64,000 nt of DNA, from contig NZ_CP017718.1 in assembly GCF_001854405.1 (NCBI RefSeq), positions 2,046,001 to 2,110,000 of the forward strand. The letters are read 5' to 3'. This DNA comes from Hyphomonas sp. Mor2. GTDB lineage: Bacteria; Pseudomonadota; Alphaproteobacteria; Caulobacterales; Hyphomonadaceae. The notes beneath the pieces are model-generated. The model was not told the origin of the DNA, searched no databases, and worked only from the letters and a program-made list of their open reading frames with translations. Position numbers and translations under genes: made by a program. Below, piece after piece: positions 44,436 to 53,103 of the stretch (the stretch's first letter is position 1; every line of letters begins with the position of its first letter).

Positions 44436-45242
44436 TTAAGCGATCGGCGCCTCGGCAGCCGGAGTCGCTGGCTGTGGCTTCAGGATCGCCCGCTGAATAA
44501 TGCGCTGCCAATTGAGCAGCGAAATCAGGTGCGCATAAATCGCGCCGAGCGCGCCATTGCTGCGCAATTCCTCAAACTGTGCGGGTGTCAGTTCGGCCAG
44601 CTTGTTTTCATCAATCGCCCAATAGTCTGCGATCTTTTGCTGCTCGCCGACCGCATTGCCCATTTCGTCGCGCGGCTGGAAAGCCACGGTCTTCTGGTCG
44701 AACAGGCCCATGCTGCGAACGATGTTCACAAAATCGTCTGTCGCCCGACGCTGACGCTCGAACTCCTGACAGAACTCGATGGCATTTTGTGTAAACGCGC
44801 TTGGCTCACCATTTTCGAACAGCGGCACTTCCGGTTGATTGGTCACCATCGGTGCGTCGCGATCGACGCAAAGCAGCAGGCGATCGCTATTATTGTCGTT
44901 TGCAAAAACGAACGGATAGCGACGCACGAAAGCAGGTATGTAGTAATCGGGCTCAGTCTGTCCGTCGTCGCGAACGAACAGGTTCTCTCCCTGACGTACA
45001 CCCATAGCGGCGATCGGGGTAAATTCTTCGCCGACAAAGATGATCGGATAGGCCGTGGCCGTCATGCCGAACTCGGTCACGGTGACCGGTACGGCATGTG
45101 CGGTACGCAGGAAACCGAACGGATCGTCGATTTTCTTCACGCCCAGACCAGCATGTTGCTCAGGGTTCAGGGGCTGAGGGTTCTTGTAGAACAGAACGTT
45201 TCCGGTCAGTTCTGGTTGTTGTGTGTTCGGTGTAGGTTCCAC
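44436..45242 (-). CDS. SapC family protein
   Basis: A 268-residue protein matching SapC-like proteins (named after a Campylobacter S-layer locus, although the function is unproven). It has NVLFYKNPQPLNPEQHAGLG near the N-terminus, then PIIFVGEEFTPIAAMGVRQG, ENLFV, YIPAFVRRYPFVF and a long helical middle. It has no signal peptide. The start is GTG 45242, six bases after GGAG. SapC-like genes are abundant in Caulobacterales and Sphingomonadales and often accompany TonB-dependent receptor loci; no such receptor is near here. It is monocistronic, with a strong terminator. Confidence 0.85.
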   Translation of the reverse strand: MEPTPNTQQPELTGNVLFYKNPQPLNPEQHAGLGVKKIDDPFGFLRTAHAVPVTVTEFGMTATAYPIIFVGEEFTPIAAMGVRQGENLFVRDDGQTEPDYYIPAFVRRYPFVFANDNNSDRLLLCVDRDAPMVTNQPEVPLFENGEPSAFTQNAIEFCQEFERQRRATDDFVNIVRSMGLFDQKTVAFQPRDEMGNAVGEQQKIADYWAIDENKLAELTPAQFEELRSNGALGAIYAHLISLLNWQRIIQRAILKPQPATPAAEAPIA

Positions 45243-45374
45243 GGGTCACTCCGCTTGGTAAGACTGGCGGGGTGTACCGGAAATGACCAAGGCCGACAAC
45301 AGAAAGAGTCGCAAGGAATGCAGCAATTGCAGATGTTTCATACTTCTTTGCACAAATCGCGTTTATCTGGGCCG

Positions 45375-47132
45375 ATGAAACGGCTCCAATCGATCGCGAT
45401 CTGCGTCTTCGCCTCGACATTGCTGATGGCGCCAGCGGCCTGCAGCCAGGGCGATGACGGGACGCGCTCCACACGCCGGGCGATCACACAATCACAAGCC
45501 ATTGCAGCTGACTTCCTGCGCACGGAACTCGCCTTGTCGCCAGAGACGGCCAGCCGCCTGGATATGGAAGATTATGTCGGCCCTTCCGTCGTTTACGCGC
45601 TCGATAATCACTCGCAGGCCGGATTTGAACGCCGCCGACTGGTCCACATTGAACTGTTGCAGCGCTTGCGCCAGCGTCCGCGTTTGCCAGAAACGCATGC
45701 CTTGAGCAGGGATCTCGCGATCGCGGAGACCGCGCTGGTGGACCTGATCGCGCTGGAACAGCTGGGCTATGGCCGGTTCAGCTATAGGGCGCAGCGCCCT
45801 TATGCGATGGACCCGTATTCCGGCGTGTGGATCGAGGGACCCAATCTGCTCGCCTTCCAGCAATCGATCAACAGCATGGAAGAAGCCGCAGCCTATATTG
45901 CACGCCTGCAAAACCTGACCGCTGCGGTAGAGGATACACGGCGCCGATTGATTGCAGATCGCGCCGCGGGGCTCGATCTTCCACGGCGATTGGCCGAAGA
46001 GACGCAGCTGAGACTGGACCAACTGACCGTAGACGATCCGTCGGCCCTGGATTTATTGGCCACTACTTTTGCCGCTCTGACACTCGACCTTTCCGATCTC
46101 GAACCGGATCAACGCGAACAGCTCGTCCTCGTCGTGAAGCAGGAAGTGTCAAACCGCCTTCGACCGGCGCTCCTTCGGCTTTCAGAAACCGTGGCGCAGA
46201 TCGCAACCGAAGGTTCAGAACAGGCCGGGATCTGGGCGCAGCCGAAGGGTCAGGAGCTGTTTGTCGGAGTCTTGAAAGCCTCGACCGGCGAGGCGATCAA
46301 TAGCGAGCGCTTGCACCAACGTCATACCGACGATGTCGCCGCACTGACGGTCTCTATGCGCGATCGACTCGTCCTGCCGGCCGAAGACGAAGCCGGAACG
46401 CCGATCCTTCGTCCCGAACGTCCAGAGCGACTTGAGCAGCTATATGGATGGTATGAAAGCCAGACCATCGCTCCCATGGGGAACGAACCCCGCTCCGCCG
46501 ATGCGGTACCCGCGCCGGATATCATCAGGGACCTCGCGCCCACCAGCGTCTGGACTCTGATTGAGCAAACCCCGACCTTTCAGGAACAAGCTGCGGCGAT
46601 CACTCGGTATCAGAGAGTGTGGGAGACCCAGCCATATCTGACCTGGCGCACAGAAGGCGACGGCGAACTTCCTGACTATCGGACGCTGACCGCCTACGCT
46701 GCGATCGATGAAGCCTGGCGCTTATATGTCTGGCAGAACAGCTTTCAGGACGGGTCTGCAGCGGTCCTCGACCAGGCCGCTGGGGCATCGATCCTTCTGG
46801 TTCAGTCGACCCTCGCGACCGCCGATACTGGTCTGCATCTGGATCGTTGGACCTTGCCGCAAGCGACGTCATACATTTCCGAGAATGCCGGGCTGAGCGA
46901 ACCGCTGGCCCGACAATTGGCGCTACGGATCATGGCTCGCCCCGGCTATCACACTTCGGTGGTGGCGGCCTATCATCGGCTTGAAACGCTGGCCGAGCGC
47001 GCCCGCGCGGTGCTCGGGACGCGCTTTTCCGAAACCGACTTTCAGCGCATTCTGATTCAGCCAGGTCCGCGTCCACTCTCCTTTATCGAAACCGATGTGG
47101 AGACCTGGTATGGCGAGCGCCTCGCCAATTAG
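45375..47132 (+). CDS. DUF885-like lipoprotein, probably without active site
   Basis: A 585-residue lipoprotein (signal ends at LMAPAAC). The C-terminal half resembles DUF885: IDEAWRLYVWQNSF corresponds to the EGWALYAE region, ATADTGLHLDRWTLPQATSY to the DTGxHxxxW block, and RAVLGTRFSETDF with the PGPRPLSFIETDVETW end. The zinc motif HExxPGHH expected about 20 residues before the EGW block is not present (the sequence there reads LPDYRTLTAYAA), so it is probably inactive or binds differently. The start is ATG 45375; the frame stays open far upstream but crosses the divergent SapC gene. The coding sequence is typical GC-rich. Confidence 0.75.
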   Translation: MKRLQSIAICVFASTLLMAPAACSQGDDGTRSTRRAITQSQAIAADFLRTELALSPETASRLDMEDYVGPSVVYALDNHSQAGFERRRLVHIELLQRLRQRPRLPETHALSRDLAIAETALVDLIALEQLGYGRFSYRAQRPYAMDPYSGVWIEGPNLLAFQQSINSMEEAAAYIARLQNLTAAVEDTRRRLIADRAAGLDLPRRLAEETQLRLDQLTVDDPSALDLLATTFAALTLDLSDLEPDQREQLVLVVKQEVSNRLRPALLRLSETVAQIATEGSEQAGIWAQPKGQELFVGVLKASTGEAINSERLHQRHTDDVAALTVSMRDRLVLPAEDEAGTPILRPERPERLEQLYGWYESQTIAPMGNEPRSADAVPAPDIIRDLAPTSVWTLIEQTPTFQEQAAAITRYQRVWETQPYLTWRTEGDGELPDYRTLTAYAAIDEAWRLYVWQNSFQDGSAAVLDQAAGASILLVQSTLATADTGLHLDRWTLPQATSYISENAGLSEPLARQLALRIMARPGYHTSVVAAYHRLETLAERARAVLGTRFSETDFQRILIQPGPRPLSFIETDVETWYGERLAN

Positions 47133-47464
47133 GCTGCAAGCGCCAGCTCCGCCTGTGGTTGCTCCAGAACCGGATTGAGCCCGGCTTCGAGATCTCTGAG
47201 CGCAGAGGCGCGATCTGCCGGATCGGTTTCGCGCATGATGAAGACGGTACGCGCACCATAACGTTCTGCATCCGCCCAGGCCCAGATCGGCTGTACATCA
47301 TGCAGTCGTCCGCGCAACGTGGTGAGGCGCACAACGCGCCAACCAAATGGCCCTTGTGCCGCAAACAGTGCGACACCAGCTTCGCGGGCCCACGGCGCGG
47401 TTGGCGCCATCCGTACAAATGAATAAGCCTTTCCCGAGTGGCCACGAAACTTGATCTCACGCAT
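47129..47464 (-). CDS. Small hypothetical protein
   Basis: A 111-residue soluble protein, not recognised. It has an aromatic, basic N-terminal half (YSFVRMAPTAPWAREAGVAL, FAAQGPFGWRVVRLTTLRGR) and PIWAWADAERYGARTVFIM, then a charged helix and an alanine-rich end. ATG 47464 has AGGAGAACAGAC upstream, a strong ribosome-binding site. It converges on the DUF885-like gene with a 4-bp overlap. The function is unknown. Confidence 0.65.
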   Translation of the reverse strand: MREIKFRGHSGKAYSFVRMAPTAPWAREAGVALFAAQGPFGWRVVRLTTLRGRLHDVQPIWAWADAERYGARTVFIMRETDPADRASALRDLEAGLNPVLEQPQAELALAA

Positions 47465-47713
47465 GTCTGTTCTCCTTGTGTTCCAATAGCTATATTCATC
47501 TTTTGTTCTCTCGCAAGAACTTTATCGTTAACAGAGTCTTAACAGCGATTGCGCGCTGTAGAACTTGCTGCAGGAGTCGCGATTCAAGAATTTCTTGCTT
47601 TGTCGGTTTTTTTGCTCTATTGGGCTTTTGCTCACCCGTAGCATAAGGGTGAGGTGTGATGGGTTTCTCTGATTTTTGAAGCCAAAACTTGAACCGGGAT
47701 ATCGTCACGCCCA

Positions 47714-47734
47714 TATAATGCTCATATTGAGCAT
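47714..47734 (+). promoter_or_regulatory. nadA promoter -10 and palindromic operator
   Basis: A perfect TATAAT (47714-47719) is overlapped by a palindrome ATGCTCA-TAT-TGAGCAT (47718-47734) that ends 14 bp before the nadA ATG. A protein bound there would block initiation. Alphaproteobacterial nad genes are known targets of NAD-responsive regulators such as NadQ and NrtR; the site shape suits such a dimer, and NadQ is my best guess by inference only. A -35-like TTGAAC is at 47689-47694 (19-bp spacing). Confidence 0.65.
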
Positions 47735-47748
47735 AACAGGAGGCTGAT

Positions 47749-48897
47749 ATGGCAAGACTGATTGACTCTGGACCTGGCTGTCCAACTCCGACCCCGCTCC
47801 GCGCGGCAAGTGCAGCGGAGGCGAGGGGCCTTGCCTATGACGACGAGGTCAAAGCCAAGACCGATCATCTATACCCACTCGTGAACGACTTCATCACGCC
47901 TATGGAGTGGCCTGCCGTGGCCCCATTGGTGGCGGCGATTAACGATCTCAAAGCAGAGAAGAACGCCGTCATTCTCGCCCACAATTACATGACCCCGGAC
48001 ATTTTCCGCCTGGTTGGCGATTTTCGCGGCGACAGCCTGCAGCTCGCCCGTGAGGCAGCCGAGGTCGATGCCGACATTATCGTACAGGCGGGCGTCCACT
48101 TCATGGCGGAAACGTCCAAGATCCTGGCGCCAAGCAAGACCGTGCTGATCTCCAGCCTCGAGGCTGGCTGTTCGCTCGCAAGTTCGATCACCGGCGAAGA
48201 TGTGCGCCTGATCAAGGAACATTACCCGGACTATCCGGTCGTCACCTATGTGAACACAACCGCCGATGTGAAAGCCGAGTGCCACATTACCTGCACCAGC
48301 TCGAACGCTGCGCAGGTGGTCGAGGCCGTAGCCAGGGAATGGAACACCGACACGGTGATCCTGGTGCCAGACCAGTATCTGGCCAAGAATGTCGCCGCCC
48401 AGACCGATATCCGCATCATCACCTGGCCTGGCGCGTGTGAAGTGCACGAATTGTTCAGCGCCGATGACGTCGAAGCCCTGCGCGACGCGCACCCAGGCGT
48501 GGTCATTCTGGCTCACCCGGAATGTCCGCCAGACGTGCTCGAAGCGGCAGATTTCGCTGGGTCCACGGCGGCCCTTGCCAATTATGTGAAGGATGAAAGC
48601 CCGGCCAAGGTCGTCCTGCTGACGGAATGCTCCATGTCAGACAATGTCGCGACGGAGAATCCTGGCGTCGATTTTGTCCGCCCGTGCAATCTGTGTCCGC
48701 ACATGAAACGGATTACGCTTGAGAACATTCTCGATTGCCTGACTGAGATGAAGCACGAAGTGACGATTGAGGAATCGGTTCGCGTGAAAGCCAAGCAGGC
48801 CATCGATGCCATGCTGGCGCTGCCTAAAATGGAAAACCCGCTGGCTTTCGAAACCGGTCTCAAGCCGATGGAGATTGAAGTATTTTCACCCAGTTGA
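47749..48897 (+). CDS. nadA: Quinolinate synthase A
   Basis: A [4Fe-4S] enzyme condensing iminoaspartate (from NadB) with dihydroxyacetone phosphate to quinolinate. At 382 residues it contains VILAHNYMTPDIFRLVGDFR at the N-terminus, with cluster cysteines in EAGCSLASS, AECHITCTSSNAAQ and FVRPCNLCPHMKR, and LAHPECPPDV. AGGAGGCTGAT precedes ATG 47749. It is the first gene of a five-gene nad operon controlled by the palindrome at 47718-47734. Confidence 0.96.
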   Translation: MARLIDSGPGCPTPTPLRAASAAEARGLAYDDEVKAKTDHLYPLVNDFITPMEWPAVAPLVAAINDLKAEKNAVILAHNYMTPDIFRLVGDFRGDSLQLAREAAEVDADIIVQAGVHFMAETSKILAPSKTVLISSLEAGCSLASSITGEDVRLIKEHYPDYPVVTYVNTTADVKAECHITCTSSNAAQVVEAVAREWNTDTVILVPDQYLAKNVAAQTDIRIITWPGACEVHELFSADDVEALRDAHPGVVILAHPECPPDVLEAADFAGSTAALANYVKDESPAKVVLLTECSMSDNVATENPGVDFVRPCNLCPHMKRITLENILDCLTEMKHEVTIEESVRVKAKQAIDAMLALPKMENPLAFETGLKPMEIEVFSPS

Positions 48898-48958
48898 CGC
48901 CTTGCCGCTGCCACATCGAGCAGTAAGGTAATCAGGGTGTGATCCGGAGGAGACTGTA

Positions 48959-49411
48959 ATGGCGAAGTTCATAACCGCACTTACCGCGGCAGTGTTCGGC
49001 CTCGCCCTCCTCCCTGCCCAGGCAGATACAAAAGATCCGTCGGATGTTCTTGGGTCATGGAGCTTTCAGACCAAGCCCTATCGTCAGGGACAATGCATCA
49101 TGACCGGCACAATGCGACTGACCTCGCATCCGGAAGACGGCCTGTATGAGTGCGAGCTGACGGCTGTGGAGGTCTGTTCCATGTGGGGGCGCTCGGTCGT
49201 CGAGCAGACCTGCCAGGCGCGGCGCTTTGGCAATCAGGTCTCGGTCCGGTCGCAAATCACACAAATGCTGGAACAGAAATTCGAAGGCCTGATCTATGTG
49301 CCGGATAATTTCAGCCTGACCATTCAGGATCACACCAGAATGTGGGGTGCCCTCGTCTCAGCGGCGACAGCGCCGGTCGAGTTCCGGCGAGCAGAAGACG
49401 GTATTTCATGA
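48959..49411 (+). CDS. Exported hypothetical protein, paralogue 1
   Basis: A 150-residue secreted protein: signal peptide KFITALTAAVFGLALLPAQA, mature part beginning DTKDPSDVLGSWSFQTK. The sequence has a lipocalin-like small beta-barrel feel (GSWSF, then YVPDNFSLTIQDHTRMWGAL) and four mature cysteines. It is a clear paralogue of the next gene: both share the end pattern DNF-LTIQ---RM-GALVSA followed by -EFRRAE/-EWKRAE-GIS. It lies 61 bp after nadA with GGAGGAGAC before ATG. A role in NAD synthesis is not expected from sequence. Confidence 0.75.
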   Translation: MAKFITALTAAVFGLALLPAQADTKDPSDVLGSWSFQTKPYRQGQCIMTGTMRLTSHPEDGLYECELTAVEVCSMWGRSVVEQTCQARRFGNQVSVRSQITQMLEQKFEGLIYVPDNFSLTIQDHTRMWGALVSAATAPVEFRRAEDGIS

Positions 49412-49836
49412 TCCGGTGGCTGACAGCCTGTCTCGGTCTCGCGATGCTCTCCCCCACCTCGCTCGCAGACGCGAACATTGCCGGTCAGTGGAGCTTTACG
49501 GCGAACGTCTCCGACGGGTGCACGTTTGGCGGCTCGGCGCATCTGGAAAAAACCGGCGAGAGCAGCTTCAAGGGCGAGCTGACCGCCCGTCAAAGCTGCG
49601 AATACCTGCCGGAGGATTATCTCGTCCGTCAGGATTGCAACGCCTCCATGCTCGGCAATCAGCTCTCAGTGCGCTGCCGCATCGTTGAATTCGTCAACGG
49701 GTTTGAAAGCCCGTTTTACGCACCCGACAATTTCACTCTGACCATTCAGTCGGCATCGCGCATGCATGGCGCGCTGGTCAGCGCCGGTTCCGTCATGCCG
49801 GCAGAATGGAAAAGAGCCGAAGGGGGCATTTCTTGA
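49408..49836 (+). CDS. Exported hypothetical protein, paralogue 2
   Basis: A 142-residue secreted protein with signal peptide IRWLTACLGLAMLSPTSLA. The mature part (NIAGQWSFTANVSDGCTFGG, then SEFVNGFE-like beta strands, APDNFTLTIQSASRMHGALV) parallels the preceding gene, so the pair arose by tandem duplication. ATG 49408 overlaps the preceding stop codon as ATGA, and its own stop overlaps the nadB TTG start. Co-translation with nadB is therefore likely. The function is unknown. Confidence 0.75.
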   Translation: MIRWLTACLGLAMLSPTSLADANIAGQWSFTANVSDGCTFGGSAHLEKTGESSFKGELTARQSCEYLPEDYLVRQDCNASMLGNQLSVRCRIVEFVNGFESPFYAPDNFTLTIQSASRMHGALVSAGSVMPAEWKRAEGGIS

Positions 49837-51398
49837 CCACAATCAGCGGGCCCCGGCCCGAAACATATACCGCCCCTGCTGCTGCAGGTGATGCGCGAAT
49901 TCTGATTGTTGGCGCCGGGCTTGCCGGTCTGTTCCTGGCCCTGCGATTGGCGCCGCGCGCCTGCACGATCATCTCCCCGGCACCGCTGGGCCAGGCGGCG
50001 TCCTCTGCCTGGGCGCAAGGAGGCCTCGCCGCCGCGCTACATCCGCAGGACAGCCCTGAACAGCATGCGACGGACACGGTTGTCGCCGGCGCCGGCCTGG
50101 TAGACCCGGCCATCGCCAAGTTGATCGCTGAGGATGGACCGAAGCGCGTGCGAGACCTGATCGAGCTCGGTGTGCCGTTTGACCGCACACCGGATGGCCA
50201 ATTGGCGCTCAGCCTGGAAGCGGCGCACTCACACCCCCGTGTCGCCCGCGTTGCAGGCGACCTTGCGGGCAAAGCAATCATGGGCGCCCTGACCGCAGCG
50301 GTCAAAGCGGCCAGCCATATCGAGATCATCGAACATGCCCGCGCCGTCGGCTTGCTTCAGGACGATCGGGGGCGGGTTACAGGCGCCATCCTGAAAGATG
50401 CTCAAGGCCGCACCTCGACCTTTACCAGCCCGGAAACTGTGCTCTGCACCGGCGGATCAGGCGGCCTGTTTCGGGTCACGACGAATCCACCGCAAGCTCG
50501 AGGTGACGCCCTCGCCATGGCCTGGTCGATCGGCGCGGTGATTGCTGATCCGGAGTTCGTCCAGTTTCATCCAACCGCCATGGATGTCGGCCTGGATCCG
50601 TCGCCGCTCGCTACGGAAGCGTTGCGCGGAGAAGGCGCGACCCTGGTTGGCGCGAACGGCGACCCGTTCATGTCGCGCTATCACCCGCAGGCCGAACTCG
50701 CGCCGCGGGATGAAGTCGCGCGCGCCATCCACACCGAGCTGTCACAAGGTCGTAAAGTCTATCTGGATACGCGCCAGGCGATTGGCGCCGCGATCAAGGA
50801 TCACTTCCCCACCGTTTTCGCCGCCTGCATGGCGGCTGGGATCGATCCGCGCCAGGACACGATCCCGGTCGCGCCTGCCATGCATTACCATATGGGCGGA
50901 ATTCTTTCCGATACCTGGGGACGATCCAGTCTGAATGGGCTCAGCGTCTGTGGCGAATGCTCCAGCACTGGCGCGCATGGCGCCAATCGGCTGGCTTCAA
51001 ATTCGCTGCTGGAAGCCGTCGTCATGGCAGCGCGGATTGCCGACCGCTTGCGCGACTCTGATTTGGCGCCCGCCCGAGAAAGCCGCGGTGCTCTGCCAGC
51101 GGACATCCCGGACCCCGCCTTGCAAGAGCTGCGTCAACAAATGGCGGACAAGTGCGGCGTCGTCAGAAACGCCGCCGACCTGACTTCTGTGCTGAGCGAG
51201 ATTGACGTTCTGGAACACGCTCATGGCCCGGCGCGGACGCTTGTTGCAGCACGGCTCATCGCCTCCGCCGCGCTGGCGCGCGAAGAAAGCCGCGGTGGAC
51301 ACTTCCGCAGTGACTTTCCCAGCGCCGCTACGAACGCTGCGCGTACATTCCTGTCTCCGGACCCTCAAGACGCTTCAATTCTGGAACCTGCTTCATGA
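49833..51398 (+). CDS. nadB: L-aspartate oxidase
   Basis: An FAD flavoprotein oxidising L-aspartate to iminoaspartate for NadA. The dinucleotide motif ILIVGAGLAGLFLALRL is near the N-terminus. Further markers are AAHSHPRVARVAGDLAGKAI, VLCTGGSGGLF, EFVQFHPTAMD, ALRGEGATLV, HYHMGGI and GANRLASNSLLEAVV. I take the start as TTG 49833, overlapping the previous stop (TTGA) with GGGGG upstream; ATG 49806 is an alternative giving nine extra residues. It is followed by nadC with an ATGA overlap. Confidence 0.95.
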   Translation: MTTISGPRPETYTAPAAAGDARILIVGAGLAGLFLALRLAPRACTIISPAPLGQAASSAWAQGGLAAALHPQDSPEQHATDTVVAGAGLVDPAIAKLIAEDGPKRVRDLIELGVPFDRTPDGQLALSLEAAHSHPRVARVAGDLAGKAIMGALTAAVKAASHIEIIEHARAVGLLQDDRGRVTGAILKDAQGRTSTFTSPETVLCTGGSGGLFRVTTNPPQARGDALAMAWSIGAVIADPEFVQFHPTAMDVGLDPSPLATEALRGEGATLVGANGDPFMSRYHPQAELAPRDEVARAIHTELSQGRKVYLDTRQAIGAAIKDHFPTVFAACMAAGIDPRQDTIPVAPAMHYHMGGILSDTWGRSSLNGLSVCGECSSTGAHGANRLASNSLLEAVVMAARIADRLRDSDLAPARESRGALPADIPDPALQELRQQMADKCGVVRNAADLTSVLSEIDVLEHAHGPARTLVAARLIASAALAREESRGGHFRSDFPSAATNAARTFLSPDPQDASILEPAS

Positions 51399-52252
51399 GT
51401 TTCATCGCCCCGCCCCCCCTTCCGGACATCGTTCTCGATCCGCTCGTTCGCCTCGCTCTGGCCGAAGACCTCGGACGAGCTGGCGACCTGACCACGGACG
51501 CCACGATCACGCCCGGCACCCAGCTCACCGCGCACATTCGCGCACGCCAGGTCGGACGTCTCGCCGGCATGGACGCAGCGAGATACGCCTTGAAACTGGT
51601 CGATCCTGCGGTTCAGCTTGACGAAGAGAAGTCCGATGGCGACGCGATCGGCCCGGGTGATACGATTGCAGTCATGCAGGGCGAAGCGCGCGCGATCCTG
51701 ATCGCAGAGCGCACCATGCTGAACTTTCTCGGGCGCCTGTCCGGCATTGCGACACTCACAAGCGCGTTTGCCGACAAGATCGCCCACACCAAGGCCAAAA
51801 TCGTTTGCACCAGGAAGACGACGCCAGGGCATCGCGCCGTTGAAAAGCGCGCCGTCCGCTGCGGCGGTGGGACCTCACACCGTTACGGCCTCGATGATGC
51901 CATCCTGATCAAGGACAACCACATCGCCGCGTCCGGCTCCATCGCGGAAGCGCTGCAGCGCGCACATGCCTATGCCGGCCATTTGCGCATGATCGAGATC
52001 GAAGTCGACACGCTAGACCAGCTCGCCGAAGCCTTACCTTACAAACCGCATGCGGTGCTGCTGGACAATATGGAGCCAGACCAGCTGCGGGAGGCTGTCG
52101 CCATGATTGACGGCCAGTGCCTGGCCGAAGCGAGCGGTGGCATCACGCTTGAGACAGTGGCCGCCAAGGCCGAAACTGGCGTCGACTATATCTCCTCCGG
52201 GGCGCTCACTCACTCTGCGTCAAATCTTGACCTGGGTCTCGATATCCTCTGA
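51395..52252 (+). CDS. nadC: Nicotinate-nucleotide pyrophosphorylase (carboxylating)
   Basis: Converts quinolinate and PRPP to nicotinate mononucleotide with loss of CO2. The 285-residue enzyme shows LAEDLGRAGDLTTDATI, ERTMLNFLGRLSGIATLT, CTRKTTPGHRAVEKRAVRCG, the ILIKDNHI motif, and EASGGITLETVAAKAETGVD. Its ATG overlaps the nadB stop. It completes the de novo NAD operon nadA-x-x-nadB-nadC. Confidence 0.96.
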   Translation: MSFIAPPPLPDIVLDPLVRLALAEDLGRAGDLTTDATITPGTQLTAHIRARQVGRLAGMDAARYALKLVDPAVQLDEEKSDGDAIGPGDTIAVMQGEARAILIAERTMLNFLGRLSGIATLTSAFADKIAHTKAKIVCTRKTTPGHRAVEKRAVRCGGGTSHRYGLDDAILIKDNHIAASGSIAEALQRAHAYAGHLRMIEIEVDTLDQLAEALPYKPHAVLLDNMEPDQLREAVAMIDGQCLAEASGGITLETVAAKAETGVDYISSGALTHSASNLDLGLDIL

Positions 52253-52287
52253 CCTGTTCGCAAGAACAGATATTATCGGAGGAAACC

Positions 52288-53097
52288 ATGAGCGCGGCAA
52301 ACGGGCGAAAGTCCATTTTCATTACCGGCGCAGCGTCGGGTATTGGGGCTGAAACGGCCCGCCTGTTTCAGTCACGAGGCTGGTATTGCGGACTCTACGA
52401 TATTGACGAGAGCGGCCTCGCGGAGGTTGCACGCGAGTTGGGTGAAGACAATTGCCATGTTGCCCGTCTGGATGTGACGAAGCGGGAAGACTGGGCCGCC
52501 GCCATGGCGGGATTTGGTGACGCCACAGGCGGCAAGATGGACGTCTTGTTCAACAATGCCGGCATTGGCCGTCATGGCTGGTTCGAAGACGTCCCGCCGG
52601 AAGAAGCCGACCTTGTGATCGATGTGAACGTCAAGGGCGTGGTCAATGGCGTCTATGCCGCTTTGCCGCTGTTGAAGAAGACCAGTGGCGCCCGGATCGT
52701 CAATACAGCGTCCACGGCCGGTATTGTTGGATCGCCGCGCCTGGCCGTCTATTCGGCCACCAAGTTTGCCGTTCGCGGGCTGACTGAGGCGCTGGATGTG
52801 GAACTGTCCGAGCTGGGCATTCGCTGCACCAGCCTGATGCCCTGGTTCATCGACACGCCCATCCTCGACATGGGCCTCACCGACGGCGCGAATGTCAAAA
52901 TGGCCGACGAGATCCGAGCGCAGGGGCAAGATGTCTATCCGGTCTCATTGGCCGCAGAAACCGCCTGGGAAGCCGCGCACGGCAAGGACGTGCACTATAT
53001 GGCCGGCAAGCGGGCCAAACAGGCGCGCTTTGCCGCCCGGTTCCTGCCCGGTCGGCTCAAAAAACAGATATTGGAAGGGTTGCCGAAGCGCGACTAA
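52288..53097 (+). CDS. Short-chain dehydrogenase/reductase
   Basis: A 269-residue NAD(P)-dependent classical SDR. The cofactor motif TGAASGIG lies at about residue 14, LFNNAGIGRHG near 90, NTASTAG contributes the serine, and YSATKFAVRG is the catalytic YxxxK. The C-terminus is basic (LPGRLKKQILEGLPKRD), as in membrane-associated SDRs. The substrate is unknown. It is 35 bp after nadC with GGAGGAAACC before ATG 52288, so it may be read with the nad operon. It converges on the SleB-like gene. Confidence 0.88.
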   Translation: MSAANGRKSIFITGAASGIGAETARLFQSRGWYCGLYDIDESGLAEVARELGEDNCHVARLDVTKREDWAAAMAGFGDATGGKMDVLFNNAGIGRHGWFEDVPPEEADLVIDVNVKGVVNGVYAALPLLKKTSGARIVNTASTAGIVGSPRLAVYSATKFAVRGLTEALDVELSELGIRCTSLMPWFIDTPILDMGLTDGANVKMADEIRAQGQDVYPVSLAAETAWEAAHGKDVHYMAGKRAKQARFAARFLPGRLKKQILEGLPKRD

Positions 53098-53103
53098 GCC
53101 GCC

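Noticed and set aside
44529..45374. Open upstream extension of the DUF885-like gene
   Set aside because: It crosses the well-supported SapC gene on the other strand; the lipoprotein signal peptide starting at 45375 fixes the true start.
47496..47714. 72-codon minus-strand frame upstream of nadA
   Set aside because: It has no ribosome-binding site, its start overlaps the nadA operator, and its lysine-rich composition reflects an AT-rich spacer.
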